Positions 44,201 to 50,896 are shown, numbered from the stretch's first letter. The stretch: 64,000 bases of DNA from Enchytraeus crypticus (GCA_905160935.1 CAJHZI010000207.1:1178001-1242000), one strand, 5' to 3'. The notes: a model not told the origin generated them from the sequence alone. Numbers and translations are program-made.

Positions 44201-44906
44201 CTCAGCAATAGGAAACTTTCCTTCAATGGCTACCAGCTGATCATAGTACCTACAACATAGAAAAAAATAGCATCATCATTCTGACATAAGTAGAGAAAAT
44301 AATATCGTAATCCCGTCGATTTTTTTGAAAGCATCATTTAGTAAAGAATGCATACTTAGTATTAATCACTAGATTAAAAGAACAGGGTTCAAATCCGGGA
44401 TCATTCAACTTATAACAGCTACAGTAATTAAAAGTTTTGAAATCAATAAATACATACATTATATTCACACAACAACTACATAAGTATATAGAAATATTTT
44501 TTAATCCAGTCATTGAAAAGAAACAATTCATCTTTAGCACTGGACGAGTGTTAGCTCGTCCAGTTTTTAGCTCACTAAAAGCTAGAATATCAAATTTTCA
44601 CTCCACTGCCAAAGATACTGCCAAGAGATGGCACGATCGAACTTGGATTTGTGATTGATCACTTCCATAGAATAGGCTACAGAGATCTACCAACTTGTAC
44701 AGAACTTCCAGAGCTGACTCGTGCTTGTCGACTTGTTTTGTGATCATGTTGTTGCGCAGTTTGTTGAATTCAGTCAGGGCTGCTGTGTGATCTGCCGAGT
44801 CCCCACCAGATGACGAGAAAGTGTTGGAGATAAAAGTTTTGAGAGGTTTAACGAGGTCCACCTCCCACGTTCTCTTCAATGGAACGCAGATGTATAGGGC
44901 TGACAT
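22038..44906 (-). CDS. PDCD6IP: PDCD6IP/ALIX orthologue, 18 coding exons
   Basis: ESCRT-associated adaptor that links ESCRT-III (CHMP4, via BRO1), YPXnL cargo and TSG101/ALG-2/endophilin partners in multivesicular body sorting, abscission and membrane repair; the role is from family knowledge. I joined exons at 44695-44906, 44195-44249, 43554-43623, 43035-43162, 41996-42149, 41074-41183, 40288-40404, 39608-39833, 38560-38683, 37630-37810, 36416-36637, 34971-35118, 34446-34594, 33107-33241, 32519-32687, 29769-29852, 27719-27763 and 22038-22423. All phases agree and give 904 residues (human 868). BRO1 is about residues 1-359, V domain about 360-712, Pro-rich tail to 904. Tyr323 sits in NDFIYH, equivalent to the human Src-site Tyr319. 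Phe678 in FYNDLT matches the human YPXnL-pocket Phe676. The PSAP motif of human ALIX is not seen. Confidence 0.95.
22795..22995 (+). repeat. TTCGG-repeat element 1
   Basis: Begins AGATGGGAATTTTG and continues as GTTCGGTTCGG / GGTTCGGGTTCGG units interrupted by short unique spacers. Related copies at 26575 and 62558. Confidence 0.8.
23520..23590 (+). mobile_element. LINE-H 3' end
   Basis: GCTCGTCAGCTTGGCATTGG, then hairpin AGTGCTCGATGCTGTTT / AGG / CGAGAGTAGCACT and TAATTATTGTTGG. Confidence 0.7.
24848..25055 (-). mobile_element. SINE-2 copy
   Basis: Reverse copy of the 26757 element: TAGTACCACATGTTTAAACC, CAATTTAGACC, TCCGAGATTTGACTCTCAGA and GATTAGAACCCACGAGG (the B-box in reverse, diverged). 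Confidence 0.7.
25500..25615 (+). mobile_element. LINE-H 3' end
   Basis: TTACTTTGGATTTTGAAC, CCGTTTTGGACC, TTGCTCACCGGCTTGTCTC and the hairpin GGTGCTCAATGTTATCATGG with ACGATAGTAGCACTC. Confidence 0.75.
26575..26753 (+). repeat. TTCGG-repeat element 2
   Basis: Units of GTTCGGTTCGG with GGCCAGTATCAGG-like spacers. Its right end reads CGATTCCCATCTCTA, so the AGAGATGGGAA terminus seen in copy 1 is here on the other strand. Abuts a SINE-2 copy. Confidence 0.8.
26757..26965 (+). mobile_element. SINE-2, fullest copy
   Basis: tRNA-like head with GTGGGTTCGAATCCCGG (B-box GGTTCGAATCC), body CTGATCTGAGAGTAAAATC, ATGGTCTAAATTGTC and AACATGTGGTATTAAAAAG, and tail GTTGATTATTCACTATAGTG. An A-box was not clear, so the head may be truncated. 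Confidence 0.75.
27205..27455. repeat. Tandem hairpin cluster
   Basis: Two units (27254-27359 and 27360-27455), each with GTGAGACTGTTTACTGATCA at the left and CAGTAAACAGTCTCA inverted inside, plus the shared end AAGCTCAATGGGCATTGTT. A third half-unit, AACAGTCTCAC, lies at 27218 in inverse sense. Every unit can fold on itself and with its neighbour. Confidence 0.85.
27590..27655 (+). mobile_element. SINE-5 3' fragment
   Basis: TCCATTTGTAACCCGACCAT, then GGCATTCAAGGGAAGATGACG, resembling the 3' end of the copy at 33380. Confidence 0.55.
27719..27763 (-). CDS. PDCD6IP: PDCD6IP exon 17 (Pro-rich tail microexon)
   Basis: Residues 762-776, [14 protein letters not shown]; 45 bp, phase 1 both ends, so skipping it would keep the frame. 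Acceptor TTTTAG-like (GTTTAG), donor GTACGT. Supported by composition and phase, not by clear homology. Confidence 0.65.
27764..29768 (-). other. PDCD6IP intron 16 (2.0 kb)
   Basis: AT-rich. A short AACTAGCAGTAGAACTAGC repeat near 28615-28660. Nothing else recognised. Confidence 0.6.
29769..29852 (-). CDS. PDCD6IP: PDCD6IP exon 16 (Pro-rich tail)
   Basis: Residues 734-761, [17 protein letters not shown] then an Ala run. This is the Arg/Pro SH3-ligand-like block corresponding to the human PARPPPP region. Phase 1 at both ends, acceptor TATTAG, donor GTTGGA. Call rests on phase, composition and position. Confidence 0.8.
31006..31137 (-). mobile_element. SINE-1 copy in PDCD6IP intron 15
   Basis: AAAGCTAATGTTAACGTCAG, CGAAAGCGATGTCAGTGACG, CCAGGATTTGAACC and ACCGATATCGCC. 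Same order as the 19589 copy. Confidence 0.75.
31224..32051. mobile_element. Giant foldback element, mariner-like ends
   Basis: Inverted arms of about 375 bp each (left 31224-31600, right about 31677-32051) match almost throughout. The ends are CACTGTGTTTTTTATAACTG and CAGTTATAAAAAACACAGTG, each flanked by TA. The central loop of about 70 bp is GC-rich (GCCGCCGCTGCAGTGGC). The two frames of 105 and 64 codons are the same palindrome read on both strands and are not genes. Non-autonomous. Confidence 0.9.
32118..32165 (-). mobile_element. Retroelement tail fragment (GGAC-type)
   Basis: ACCTTCCGGTCCTCGCCATA and TATCAGAGACGTC, related to the segments at 54720 and 54985. Confidence 0.45.
32519..32687 (-). 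CDS. PDCD6IP: PDCD6IP exon 15 (V domain end, tail start)
   Basis: Residues 678-733. [15 protein letters not shown] starts with Phe678, equivalent to the YPXnL-binding Phe676. [14 protein letters not shown] closes the V domain. The tail that follows has [14 protein letters not shown] where human has PSAP then PTPAYQ; no PSAP is present. Confidence 0.95.
32835..32955 (-). mobile_element. SINE-1-related fragment
   Basis: AAGTCTGTTTTCAGCTCGAT, GTACTGGATTTGAACAACGC and AACAAGCCACAGGCTCAA. Paired with the copy at 11695. Confidence 0.55.
33107..33241 (-). CDS. PDCD6IP: PDCD6IP exon 14 (V domain)
   Basis: Residues 633-677, [20 protein letters not shown] then NLEEGTK, matching human LREEVLKNLATAYDNFVELV. 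Donor GTAGTT. Confidence 0.94.
33380..33653 (+). mobile_element. SINE-5, (GAT)n-tailed, fullest copy
   Basis: Head CCCGTGTTGTGTCCGGGTTG, block CGTTAGAAGGCGACTAAAGC, body TAGGGGGTTGGCTGG, GTAGGACAGAGAGGATTTG and CCCGACCCTGGTTAAACTG, ending GAAGATGATGATGATA. The head matches SINE-4; the tail does not. Confidence 0.7.
34370..34500 (-). repeat. 63-bp tandem duplication at exon 13 donor
   Basis: Two copies of a block running from AGCATACACAGGCAGG through GCTAATATACAG/GTACAATCATAT on the minus strand. The copies are almost identical. Confidence 0.92.
34446..34594 (-). CDS. PDCD6IP: PDCD6IP exon 13 (V domain), duplicated donor
   Basis: Residues 583-632: [20 protein letters not shown] and QESLLANIQ (human KFLTALAQDGVINEEALS and QEGLLKNIQ). 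The last 42 nt, the donor GTACAA and adjacent intron sequence recur once more, exactly 63 nt downstream. Use of the second donor (exon end 34383) would keep the frame and add 21 residues that repeat [10 protein letters not shown]. Confidence 0.95.
34600..34920. repeat. Degenerate tandem repeat
   Basis: TCGTACTAAGAGAGTTACAT and CAATCAACAAACAGTAAA recur about five times with variation in the intron between exons 12 and 13. Confidence 0.75.
34971..35118 (-). CDS. PDCD6IP: PDCD6IP exon 12 (V domain)
   Basis: Residues 534-582, [20 protein letters not shown] then a heptad-like helix to TPSDM. GC-rich against an AT-rich intron. Ends phase 1 with donor GTGCGT. Confidence 0.92.
35140..35280. repeat. 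Short tandem repeat near exon 12
   Basis: AACAACAACAATAGAATAG followed by ACTCTAGCAGAACACTGA recurs three times. Confidence 0.85.
35303..35547 (+). mobile_element. SINE-3 copy
   Basis: GGAATTACGCCCCAG, AAATGTTAGTCGACTCAG, AAGCAGAATCCCCCAAG, GATTTAAAGACCCACTAG, and the tail CCTGCCAGCAAGCAGTGCAC then TAAGAGAGAG. Confidence 0.8.
36416..36637 (-). CDS. PDCD6IP: PDCD6IP exon 11 (V domain)
   Basis: Residues 460-533: [20 protein letters not shown], matching EEEATDNDLRAKFKERWQRT of human, then a helical segment to ELLSKSD. Consensus donor GTAAGT. Confidence 0.95.
36690..36855 (+). mobile_element. SINE-2 copy
   Basis: CGCTGATCTGAGAGTCAAAT, TACGGAAAATGATCTAAATT, ACATGTGATATTAAAAGTG and GTTGATCATTTCACTATAG. 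Confidence 0.75.
36880..37018 (+). mobile_element. SINE-1, fullest copy
   Basis: CTGGCTGGAGCCAGTGGCGA, GTCGGTAGATACTCGACCG (A-box region), GGGGTTCAAATCCTGGG (B-box), TTTCGAGTGAGGAAACTGAC and TTAGCTTTACCAGC then TTTTT. Consistent with a tRNA-derived SINE. Confidence 0.8.
37364..37540 (-). mobile_element. SINE-5 copy
   Basis: Starts with ATCATCATCATCATTTTCCC (the GAT tail in reverse), then CCCAGTTTAACTAGGGTCGG and CTCTCTGTCCCACATCATAT. Confidence 0.7.
37630..37810 (-). CDS. PDCD6IP: PDCD6IP exon 10 (V domain)
   Basis: Residues 399-459. [17 protein letters not shown] and [12 protein letters not shown] are almost identical to human [13 protein letters not shown] and ELLQRNREILDE. Confidence 0.96.
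37945..38240. repeat. 21-bp minisatellite x about 14 in PDCD6IP intron 9
   Basis: AATATATCATCAAATAAATG units of 21 bp. The period is a multiple of 3, so both strands stay open and produce false frames of FDDIFDL-type heptads. Confidence 0.93.
38560..38683 (-). CDS. PDCD6IP: PDCD6IP exon 9 (V domain start)
   Basis: Residues 358-398, [18 protein letters not shown] and LREATQLLN. This is the first V-domain helix, with FEKMVPVSVQQSL as the human match. Ends phase 2. Confidence 0.94.
38760..39600 (-). other. PDCD6IP intron 8, nothing further seen
   Basis: AT-rich; a short (GA)n tract near 39340-39355. Confidence 0.55.
39608..39833 (-). CDS. PDCD6IP: PDCD6IP exon 8 (end of BRO1)
   Basis: Residues 283-357. 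[14 protein letters not shown] holds Tyr323, matching the human Src-regulated Tyr319 context ([14 protein letters not shown]). The exon ends PPLSGAQFK, at the BRO1/V-domain junction. Confidence 0.95.
40288..40404 (-). CDS. PDCD6IP: PDCD6IP exon 7 (BRO1)
   Basis: Residues 244-282, with [19 protein letters not shown] and FGEEIARLR, the conserved helix FGEEIARL. Acceptor TTACAG, consensus donor GTAAGT. Confidence 0.95.
40463..40720 (-). mobile_element. SINE-5 copy
   Basis: On the plus strand TCATCACCATACCTTGCATC, TTTAACTAGGGTGGAG, AATTTCTGGAGC, then the head in reverse: CTATTCTTCAGCAACCCGAC and ACCACAAGGGCAATT. Confidence 0.65.
41074..41183 (-). CDS. PDCD6IP: PDCD6IP exon 6 (BRO1)
   Basis: Residues 207-243: [20 protein letters not shown] to LWPK. 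Aligns with human KDAIIAKLANQAADYFGDA. A (TA)n tract lies only 15 bp beyond the acceptor side. Confidence 0.93.
41198..41254. repeat. (TA)n microsatellite beside exon 6
   Basis: About 57 bp of TA starting about 15 bp upstream of the exon 6 acceptor on the minus strand. This is the normal place of a polypyrimidine tract. Confidence 0.95.
41417..41755 (-). mobile_element. LINE-T 3' end
   Basis: Minus strand reads a decayed [27 protein letters not shown]-like and RGRPR blocks, then the tail CCTGCCAGTAGACAGTGCAC and TAAGAGAGAG. Collinear with the 6500-6857 part of the copy at 5585. Confidence 0.8.
41996..42149 (-). CDS. PDCD6IP: PDCD6IP exon 5 (BRO1), 5' part tandemly copied
   Basis: Residues 156-206, starting [13 protein letters not shown] and ending [15 protein letters not shown], the LMLAQAQE block of BRO1. 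Acceptor ACGTAG at 42150-42155, donor GTTAGT. Two extra partial copies of the acceptor and first codons lie upstream in the intron (42211-42440). Confidence 0.95.
42150..42440 (-). repeat. Tandem partial copies of exon 5 and its acceptor
   Basis: The segment GGGTACACTAGACAAGA...TTGCTACGTAAAT recurs at about 42213-42278 and 42325-42391 in addition to the exon itself. Copy 2 keeps the acceptor and an open frame. Copy 3 has a TAG in the exon frame. Neither holds the exon 3' half or a donor. Confidence 0.9.
42815..42945. repeat. 26-bp minisatellite x 5
   Basis: CTTCTCATGAGACTATTGAT plus TAGCGA, starting at about 42815, 42841, 42867, 42893 and 42919. Confidence 0.95.
43035..43162 (-). CDS. PDCD6IP: PDCD6IP exon 4 (BRO1)
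   Basis: Residues 113-155, including [18 protein letters not shown] and a [11 protein letters not shown] end. This is the conserved CVLFN..A..SQIA block of BRO1 domains. Acceptor GTGTAG, donor GTAAGA. Confidence 0.95.
43276..43415 (+). mobile_element. SINE-1 copy
   Basis: ACTGGCTGGAGCCAGTGACG, CGCGGATCAGCATGTGC, GGTACAAATCCTGGG (B-box with one change), GAGTGAGGAAACTGACG and CTTTACCAGC then T7. Confidence 0.8.
43554..43623 (-). CDS. PDCD6IP: PDCD6IP exon 3 (BRO1)
   Basis: Residues 90-112, [17 protein letters not shown] then SGKRVL. The WQDAFDK core corresponds to WKDAFDK in human. Acceptor GTGCAG, donor GTAAGT, ending phase 1. Confidence 0.93.
44195..44249 (-). CDS. PDCD6IP: PDCD6IP exon 2 (BRO1)
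   Basis: Residues 71-89, [18 protein letters not shown], aligned with human YYDQICSIEPKFPFSENQ. Acceptor TTGTAG, donor GTGAAT. Only 55 bp, so easily missed by ORF scans. Confidence 0.93.
44538..44568. repeat. Hairpin plus T5 in PDCD6IP intron 1
   Basis: CTGGACGAG / TGTTAG / CTCGTCCAG followed by TTTTT. It looks like a bacterial-type terminator, but in this context it is probably a palindrome of repeat origin. Confidence 0.7.
44695..44906 (-). CDS. PDCD6IP: PDCD6IP exon 1 (start; BRO1 N-terminus)
   Basis: Residues 1-70. ATG at 44906 begins [18 protein letters not shown], matching the ALIX N-terminus (ISVQLKKTSEVDL in human). [12 protein letters not shown] ends the exon, with donor GTTGGT at 44694 and phase 2. 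The frame reads on past the donor, but the homologous sequence does not. Confidence 0.93.
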
Positions 44907-46605
44907 TTTCGCTTAATTTGTTGAAAGTAGCAAATATCTAAAAATGGTAATAATTGTTATGCTTATAAGAAAATTTACAAAAATGATATGACGGTTAGAA
45001 GGATGGATTGTGAGAGAACGAGGCAGTAATTGACACACTAACACAGTAGACAGCCTTAACTTAACATTTAACAACATAATTAAAAATAAATTTTTACATA
45101 GATCTATTTAAAAATTGAACTAATGTATATAATCTTAACAATTTAAACAAATGGGAAATTCTCAAATAGGGGATTGACTGATGGATGATATGATGTAGGA
45201 CAGAGAGGATTCGAGACAGTCTATTCGTATTCTGACCCTAGTTAAACTGGGATTCAAGAGATGATGATGATGATGATATAATCTTAACGAGCTTAATTTT
45301 CTCCCAAAATATAACTATTAAATTTAACATTCAATTTTTTTAATATTTCAACCTTTTTATTTGTTTATAATGTCACAATAAGCAGCAAATACAGCACACT
45401 AAAATATATACTAAACAAATAATCAACTAAGGTAATTAAACTAGTTCAGGAAGTTGGGAGATTTGTAACACCAGCGTAGTCATAGCTTTCACACCTCATC
45501 GTTAAACAATTATAGACCTAGATTATCAAGTAAAGCAGATAGATTCTTACTTGCATTTAGCTAAAGAATATTAAAGTTTACTCCAGCATGTAATAGAAAG
45601 GTCTATAACAATAACACAATCGACTATGAAGGCAGAAGGCCTACTATAAACCCGGAGCTAAGAGCCCTCCAAAAAGGGTGCATATCAGATTTTTCACTTA
45701 AACTTCAAAAATGTGCATTTAATGTTCATATTTGGGAAGGGCGGGTGCTAAAGGTAGGCAAACTAATCGAAGCCAAAACGCTAATACAAAATATATCTTT
45801 AGATACCGAAAATCAGTACAGAGTTACAATGATAATATCAAAATTACGAGAAAAACTTTTAATTTATTATCCAGTACACATACCTAAATAATTAAACCCG
45901 CATATACACAAACACTAACCACAGGTGATAGTATATTTCTGAATTAGACGAATGACAATTTTAAATTAAGCAGTTTTCTTGAAAAAAATTTCTTTTAGAA
46001 ATAAAATGAATAATCTTTCGTGTGTCATGTGATCACTTTTTACACAGGTAGACTCTAATGTCAACAAACCCTGCAAGATAAAAGTTATAATAACAGCAAT
46101 AATATTCTCTTTTCCATGCAATATATCCAAAATTACACTATTTCACAATGAATTGCAACACCATATTAATGTCATTTTCATTTTGCATCTATATCACTTT
46201 TTTGTATGAAGAAAAACCAATTTTTAATATGAATTAAAAATTAAGCTACTCAGAATATTGAGAAAAAGTGAGAGCAATGTTGGACATTTACGATGATTAA
46301 TTCAAGCCTGCATGTGAATTACAAATGTCAAAGCTTAATGAATATTTAAGCTTGAATTTGGCCTAAAAATAGACGAGATTTGATTCATTCGTTTCTATTT
46401 CATAGTTTACGACCAAATCAGTCTCTTGAGGGTGCTTTTATAATTGGCGCTGCTCGTGCAATTTAAGCTGGGCTTCTACTCAAACTCTCGATTTGTTTTG
46501 GTTTGTTTTCCAAGCTGTGAGAGCTATATGTTGATTGATATTTTAGATATATAATATATATTATAATAATATATAGTATATAATATATAAACTATGCGCG
46601 ACGTC
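44907..46605. other. Upstream flank of PDCD6IP
   Basis: AT-rich; no 5' UTR exon or core promoter could be assigned. A SINE-5 3' fragment lies at 45150-45290. Confidence 0.5.
45150..45290 (+). mobile_element. SINE-5 3' part
   Basis: AATAGGGGATTGACTG, GTAGGACAGAGAGGATTCG, CTGACCCTAGTTAAACTGGG and GATGATGATGATGATA. Confidence 0.7.
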
Positions 46606-46689
46606 ACTCGGTGGACACCAGAGCAGCCTCCTCAACCCTCTGCCTCCACTTATCACGAGCCTGTGCAAAGTCATAAACATCACCCTGCA
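46606..46689 (-). pseudogene. Short coding remnant, probably a LINE C-terminus
   Basis: GC-rich island reading, on the minus strand, DVYDFAQARDKWRQRVEEAA then LVSTE and a TGA. The AxDRxxWRxxVExA pattern is common at the C-terminus of non-LTR RT proteins. TTATGCAG immediately upstream could also be a splice acceptor, so a genuine last exon of an unknown gene cannot be excluded. Confidence 0.4.
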
Positions 46690-46822
46690 TAAGACTGAAT
46701 TTGGTATCTAATTGTAGATACCAAATTGGTGCTACATATGTAATTTGGTGTTTAGATATGTAGCCCCAACTATTCTTAAAATTGTGCTATAGTTGTTACT
46801 CTACCCTGAAGTCTGTTATTGG

Positions 46823-46826
<4 letters not shown>

Positions 46827-46897
<71 letters not shown>
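46827..46897. repeat. (TA)n microsatellite
   Basis: About 71 bp of TA. Confidence 0.95.
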
Positions 46898-46902
<5 letters not shown>

Positions 46903-46977
46903 AAGAGAGAATGCAAGGGAAAACTTTAAGAGACGTTATAAAGAGGAAGACCGATCGTGACATGGGATGCTGGATGA

Positions 46978-46995
46978 TTTCTCTCTCTCTCTCTG

Positions 46996-47053
<58 letters not shown>

Positions 47054-47226
47054 CCTCTTTCTCTCATTCTCTCCTCCTATGCACCTCTGTCACTTTTTCT
47101 AAATCTATATATATATCTAGCTCTCTTTCTCTCTCGTTCTCTCTCTAGCTCTCTCCCTATGCCTCTCAGCCTCTCTCTCTATCTCTCTATCTCTCCCTAT
47201 GCACCTCTCTTTCTCTCTCAATCGCT

Positions 47227-47261
<35 letters not shown>

Positions 47262-47311
47262 ATTAGCTCTCTCCCTATGCACCTCTCTTTCTCAATCTCT
47301 CCCTCTATCTC

Positions 47312-47347
<36 letters not shown>

Positions 47348-47390
47348 GGCATCCCCGGGGCGGGGCATCCCCGGGGCGTGGGGCACCTGA
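46978..47390. repeat. (CT)n tract with GC-rich end
   Basis: About 370 bp of CTCTCT with CCCTATGCACCTCT interruptions, ending in two GGGGCATCCCC units with CGGGGC. All open frames here are low complexity. Confidence 0.93.
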
Positions 47391-47820
47391 GTGAGCACCG
47401 GAGTGAGCTCTAATTGTGGGACTCCCAGCAAAAATAAGCACTACTTGAGCTCTAATTTTCCGCATATTAATTTGACTTATTTGAAGAAGTTGCGGGGCCA
47501 ACTTGACGGAGCTGTTATATAACTCTAGTCTTTTAGTTTGTTAAAACACGTTTGAAGAGTCTAATAGCCTAATGCTCGTATTTCTTCCATGTCAAGGTTC
47601 TATCTAAGCTGATCACTGTTTTTTGTTTTGGTTTTGTTACTTTACATGTTAGGCTACGCAATTCTTTTTCTTTTCATCTTGTTTCTGCCATTGTTTCATG
47701 CAATGTGTAGTGGATTTTTGTCTGAAATAAATATAGATCTTTATGATGATTATGATTATATATATGATATTTTAATTACTATTTTCATTATTATTCAATC
47801 AAATTATATAATTATGTTAT

Positions 47821-49255
47821 TGTAATGAACACGCCTTGTTCACAATTTATGTATAAAGAAATATATATTAGAGATCGAAAACAGATATTATACTGCAGTT
47901 ATTTATAAATAATAGGTGACGTCGGGTTTTCCAAAGATTTATAATAAATATAAGTCGAGATTATAGCTAGTTTATTACGAGGGGTATTTCCAAAGTGACG
48001 CAGCTGCGTCGTAAATTAGCTAAGCGAAGAAGCGCTGTGATTCGATAGAAGCGTTTGACATCGATCCACAGCGGTGTATATAAGGAGAAGCTAGATACAT
48101 TAGAAACAAGCTGGGGCCGGGGGCCTACTTGATTCGTCTGAGTAGGTTCCCAGGAGGGCGGCTCCTGTGGGACTATGCGGTGTACAGCGTGTAGCACTCA
48201 TAAAGGATCGAGTCTCAATGATCCTTCCTCTTACTGACTCCCTTCGGGATAGGTAAGGGGGCCCCTCAGGTTGGGTAGTGTCCCAAGCCGCGAAGGCTAA
48301 TTGGAGGCGAGAGAGTTCGGTGTCCCCACAGGTAGGCCCAGGTAAGAGGCTGGTAGTCCACGGCAATACTCGGGTCGAGTTCGTCTCTGCGGGTATTTGC
48401 TAAGCGCCTGGGTCGAGTGTGTCTCTGCAGGCGGTAAGCTAGTGACGGCATTACCTGTACGGAGTTCGTCTCTGCAGGTATTTGTTAGGCGCCTGGACGG
48501 AGTTCGTCTCTGCAGGCGGGAGAAGGATTACTAATGACCAGTTGACTATCCACGAATCTCATAGTGACTACACGGAAGCCATTGTACCACCTTCAGAAAT
48601 GATGGACGAGAACAGGAACTACGGGAAGACCAATATTAAAAGGATAGGGAAGAATAAGTCTAAACAGGTAAAGGGAAATTTTATAGGGTAAAGAAGCATA
48701 AAGTTCGTCGCAGTTAAACATCCAATCAAAAAATTGTCTACTACAACCAGTTTGAAGACTAGGAAGCAGGGCGGAAAACCAAATCATGATCGCCCAAGAT
48801 AACGCAGACGCTTCCACTACCGGTTCGGGTCACCATATCACTTCGCCCCGAGAACCATGTATATTACGGAATAGAATCTACCAAGGTAGCATGGCAGAAA
48901 CTCAACCGTCATCGCCTAAATACGTAGAAGACGTGGAGTACGCTCCTACTCCCGACTCGGGGACAGCGCCGACGCTGTGCACCGAGTTCCCGAGAACCCA
49001 GTTACGAAGTAGGAAAACGGGGTTGGACCCTAGCATACTCAGTCGGTAACGAACAACGAAGGCCTATCGAGACGGATGATACGAGGAAAGAAGTATCATC
49101 TGAAGACGCAACACCTCGGTTCCTCCTGACAAGCGGTACCCTTAGTAAAACATTCGACGATAAAGCTGCCGTCTCGAAGCACTGCCGACCGGCGAGCGGG
49201 TCCAGAAGTAGACAACCGCTCGAGGACGAACAGGCAGCAAGGCTGTTCGCGACAG
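47821..49255 (+). other. Unexplained GC-rich block, possible LTR-element leader
   Basis: The core (48100-49250) is much richer in GC than its surroundings. A TATA-like GTGTATATAAGG lies at 48074. GAGTTCGTCTCTGCAGG occurs in a short tandem arrangement (about 48370-48520), alternating with GCGCCTGG. Two short frames (48482-48691, and 48786-49049 with MIAQDNADASTTG) are unlike known proteins. TGTAATGAACACGCC at 47821 could be an LTR start, but I found no matching second LTR or clear primer-binding site. Function unknown. Confidence 0.35.
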
Positions 49256-49391
49256 TTGTAATTTTCAGAACTTTCTGTAGTTTTTCTACACTAATTAATA
49301 CTCACTATTTTGCCAGTATGCTATTTCTGCTGACATTAGTAGGCCTATGCTATTTTGGATATTGACAGGATATATATAGTTTGCACAAGCA

Positions 49392-49733
49392 ATGACGCCC
49401 CTGTCAAATAAATGTTAGTCGAAGCTGAGGAAGGCATATAGGGCCCTCCTCTTCATAAGCAGAATCCCCCAATTAAGAATAAAGGTAAATCAAGTTAGGT
49501 GATTTAAAGATCCACTCATATATTCGCTACAATTTACTCTTATTTATGCAAATATTTCCCCCAGGATTAAATGGTAATTAATCCATCTAACTGAGGAAGG
49601 CAACGGAAAACCACCTCAGAAGCCGCACTTTTTCCAAGCTATAGGATACATAAGGTATGGATAAGGCAGAGACTTTGTGAAGGGATTAACTTGTTGATCT
49701 AAGGACCTCTTATGGAGCGAGAAAGCAAATTTT

Positions 49734-49740
<7 letters not shown>
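49392..49740 (+). mobile_element. Chimera of SINE-3 head and SINE-4 body
   Basis: Left: AAATGTTAGTCGAAGCTGAG, AAGCAGAATCCCCC, GATTTAAAGATCCACTC as in SINE-3. From about 49530: TTTCCCCCAGGATTAATGG, GAGGAAGGCAACGG, GAAGGGATTAACTTGTTGA as in SINE-4. It ends at a (TA)n tract before the shared tail. Confidence 0.65.
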
Positions 49741-49769
<29 letters not shown>

Positions 49770-49865
49770 ATATATATATAATATATATATATGTATATAT
49801 GTATAATATTATGTATATATTATAAATATATATATATATCTATATATATATATATATATATATAC

Positions 49866-49914
<49 letters not shown>

Positions 49915-49920
49915 ATTATA
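49737..49920. repeat. (TA)n-rich tract
   Basis: Long interrupted TA array. Confidence 0.95.
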
Positions 49921-50128
49921 TATAACCTAGGTTAGCATAGTTAATTATTAAATTATGATAATTTTATTGAGCCTGTTATGATACATGATAAACAGCTGAT
50001 GTTTAAACAGCTTGATTTAACGTATGCTTATAACCTAGTGAATGCATGGTTCAATGATGATGATTGGTTTAGAAAACGCTGATTACCAACTTAATTAATA
50101 ACTTAATAGTGATAGGCCTAATGATTTC

Positions 50129-50230
50129 CAACCGCACATTGGTTTGTGCGAGGTTCAAATCCTGGGCTTGTATATCACTGACATCGCTTTCGAGTGATAA
50201 AACTGACGTTAACTTTGGCTTAATATAGGT
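50129..50230 (+). mobile_element. SINE-1 fragment
   Basis: GCGAGGTTCAAATCCTGGGC, ACATCGCTTTCGAGTGATAA and AACTGACGTTAACTTTGGC. Confidence 0.7.
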
Positions 50231-50271
50231 TTTTATATATTACAATATTACAATTATAGGCCTAACTAGAT

Positions 50272-50365
50272 CAAATCCGGTTCCGGTTGGATTTGTATTT
50301 TAAATCCGGTTCCGATTCTGTAGGACTTTTGAAATCCGGTTCCAATTCAGTCGGACTTAGCAAAA
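50272..50365. repeat. Degenerate AATCCGGTTCC tandem repeat
   Basis: AAATCCGGTTCCGATTC appears three times with variation. Similar in style to the TTCGG elements. Confidence 0.7.
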
Positions 50366-50896
50366 ATTCAAATACGGTAGGTTTACAACTCTACATTCTC
50401 CAAATATATCAAAACTCATTTTGATCCAAAGACGAAGCAGTGAATTTGAATCTGAATATGATTGCCCAGATTCATTCCTGTAAACAAAATTTCAGTTTCT
50501 TTAAAGAAATCTTCAATGCTTCTTTGTTTATTTCTGCTTATTTCAGTTAGGGCCTATTTGTTGCAAGAATTAATTTATCGTTAATAACGGATTCATTCAA
50601 ATTTGAAGGAAAATTATAATCATTTCATTTCGCTTAATTTTTTTACATTTTATTGGAGTATTGAGTAAGCTTACTCGCTGTACTAAAAGGACTAAGCAAT
50701 TAATCAACCATATGAACAATAACGTTTACCAAACTATAAGATGAGCTAGCCATATGTAGCCATGTCACATTCTAATTTTTAACAAACTAAACGATATAGG
50801 ATAATTTTAAATACTTTACGACGGTAAGAATTAAGTATCAATAGCCTATAGGCCTAGGCCTATAATATCTATATATATACACGTATATATAGAGGC

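Noticed and set aside
44538-44568. Rho-independent terminator
   Set aside because: Hairpin plus T5 is present, but the context is a eukaryotic intron, so the bacterial reading does not apply.
44598-44694. Continuation of PDCD6IP exon 1 past 44695
   Set aside because: The frame stays open to 44598, but the residues do not match ALIX, while the separate exon at 44195-44249 restores the homologous YYDQ block in phase.
46782-47501. Arg/Glu-rich and Ser/Leu-rich frames on both strands
   Set aside because: Products of (CT)n and (TA)n microsatellites.
48482-49049. Two host genes in the GC-rich block
   Set aside because: Short, unlike known proteins and close to repeated motifs; kept only as part of an unexplained element.
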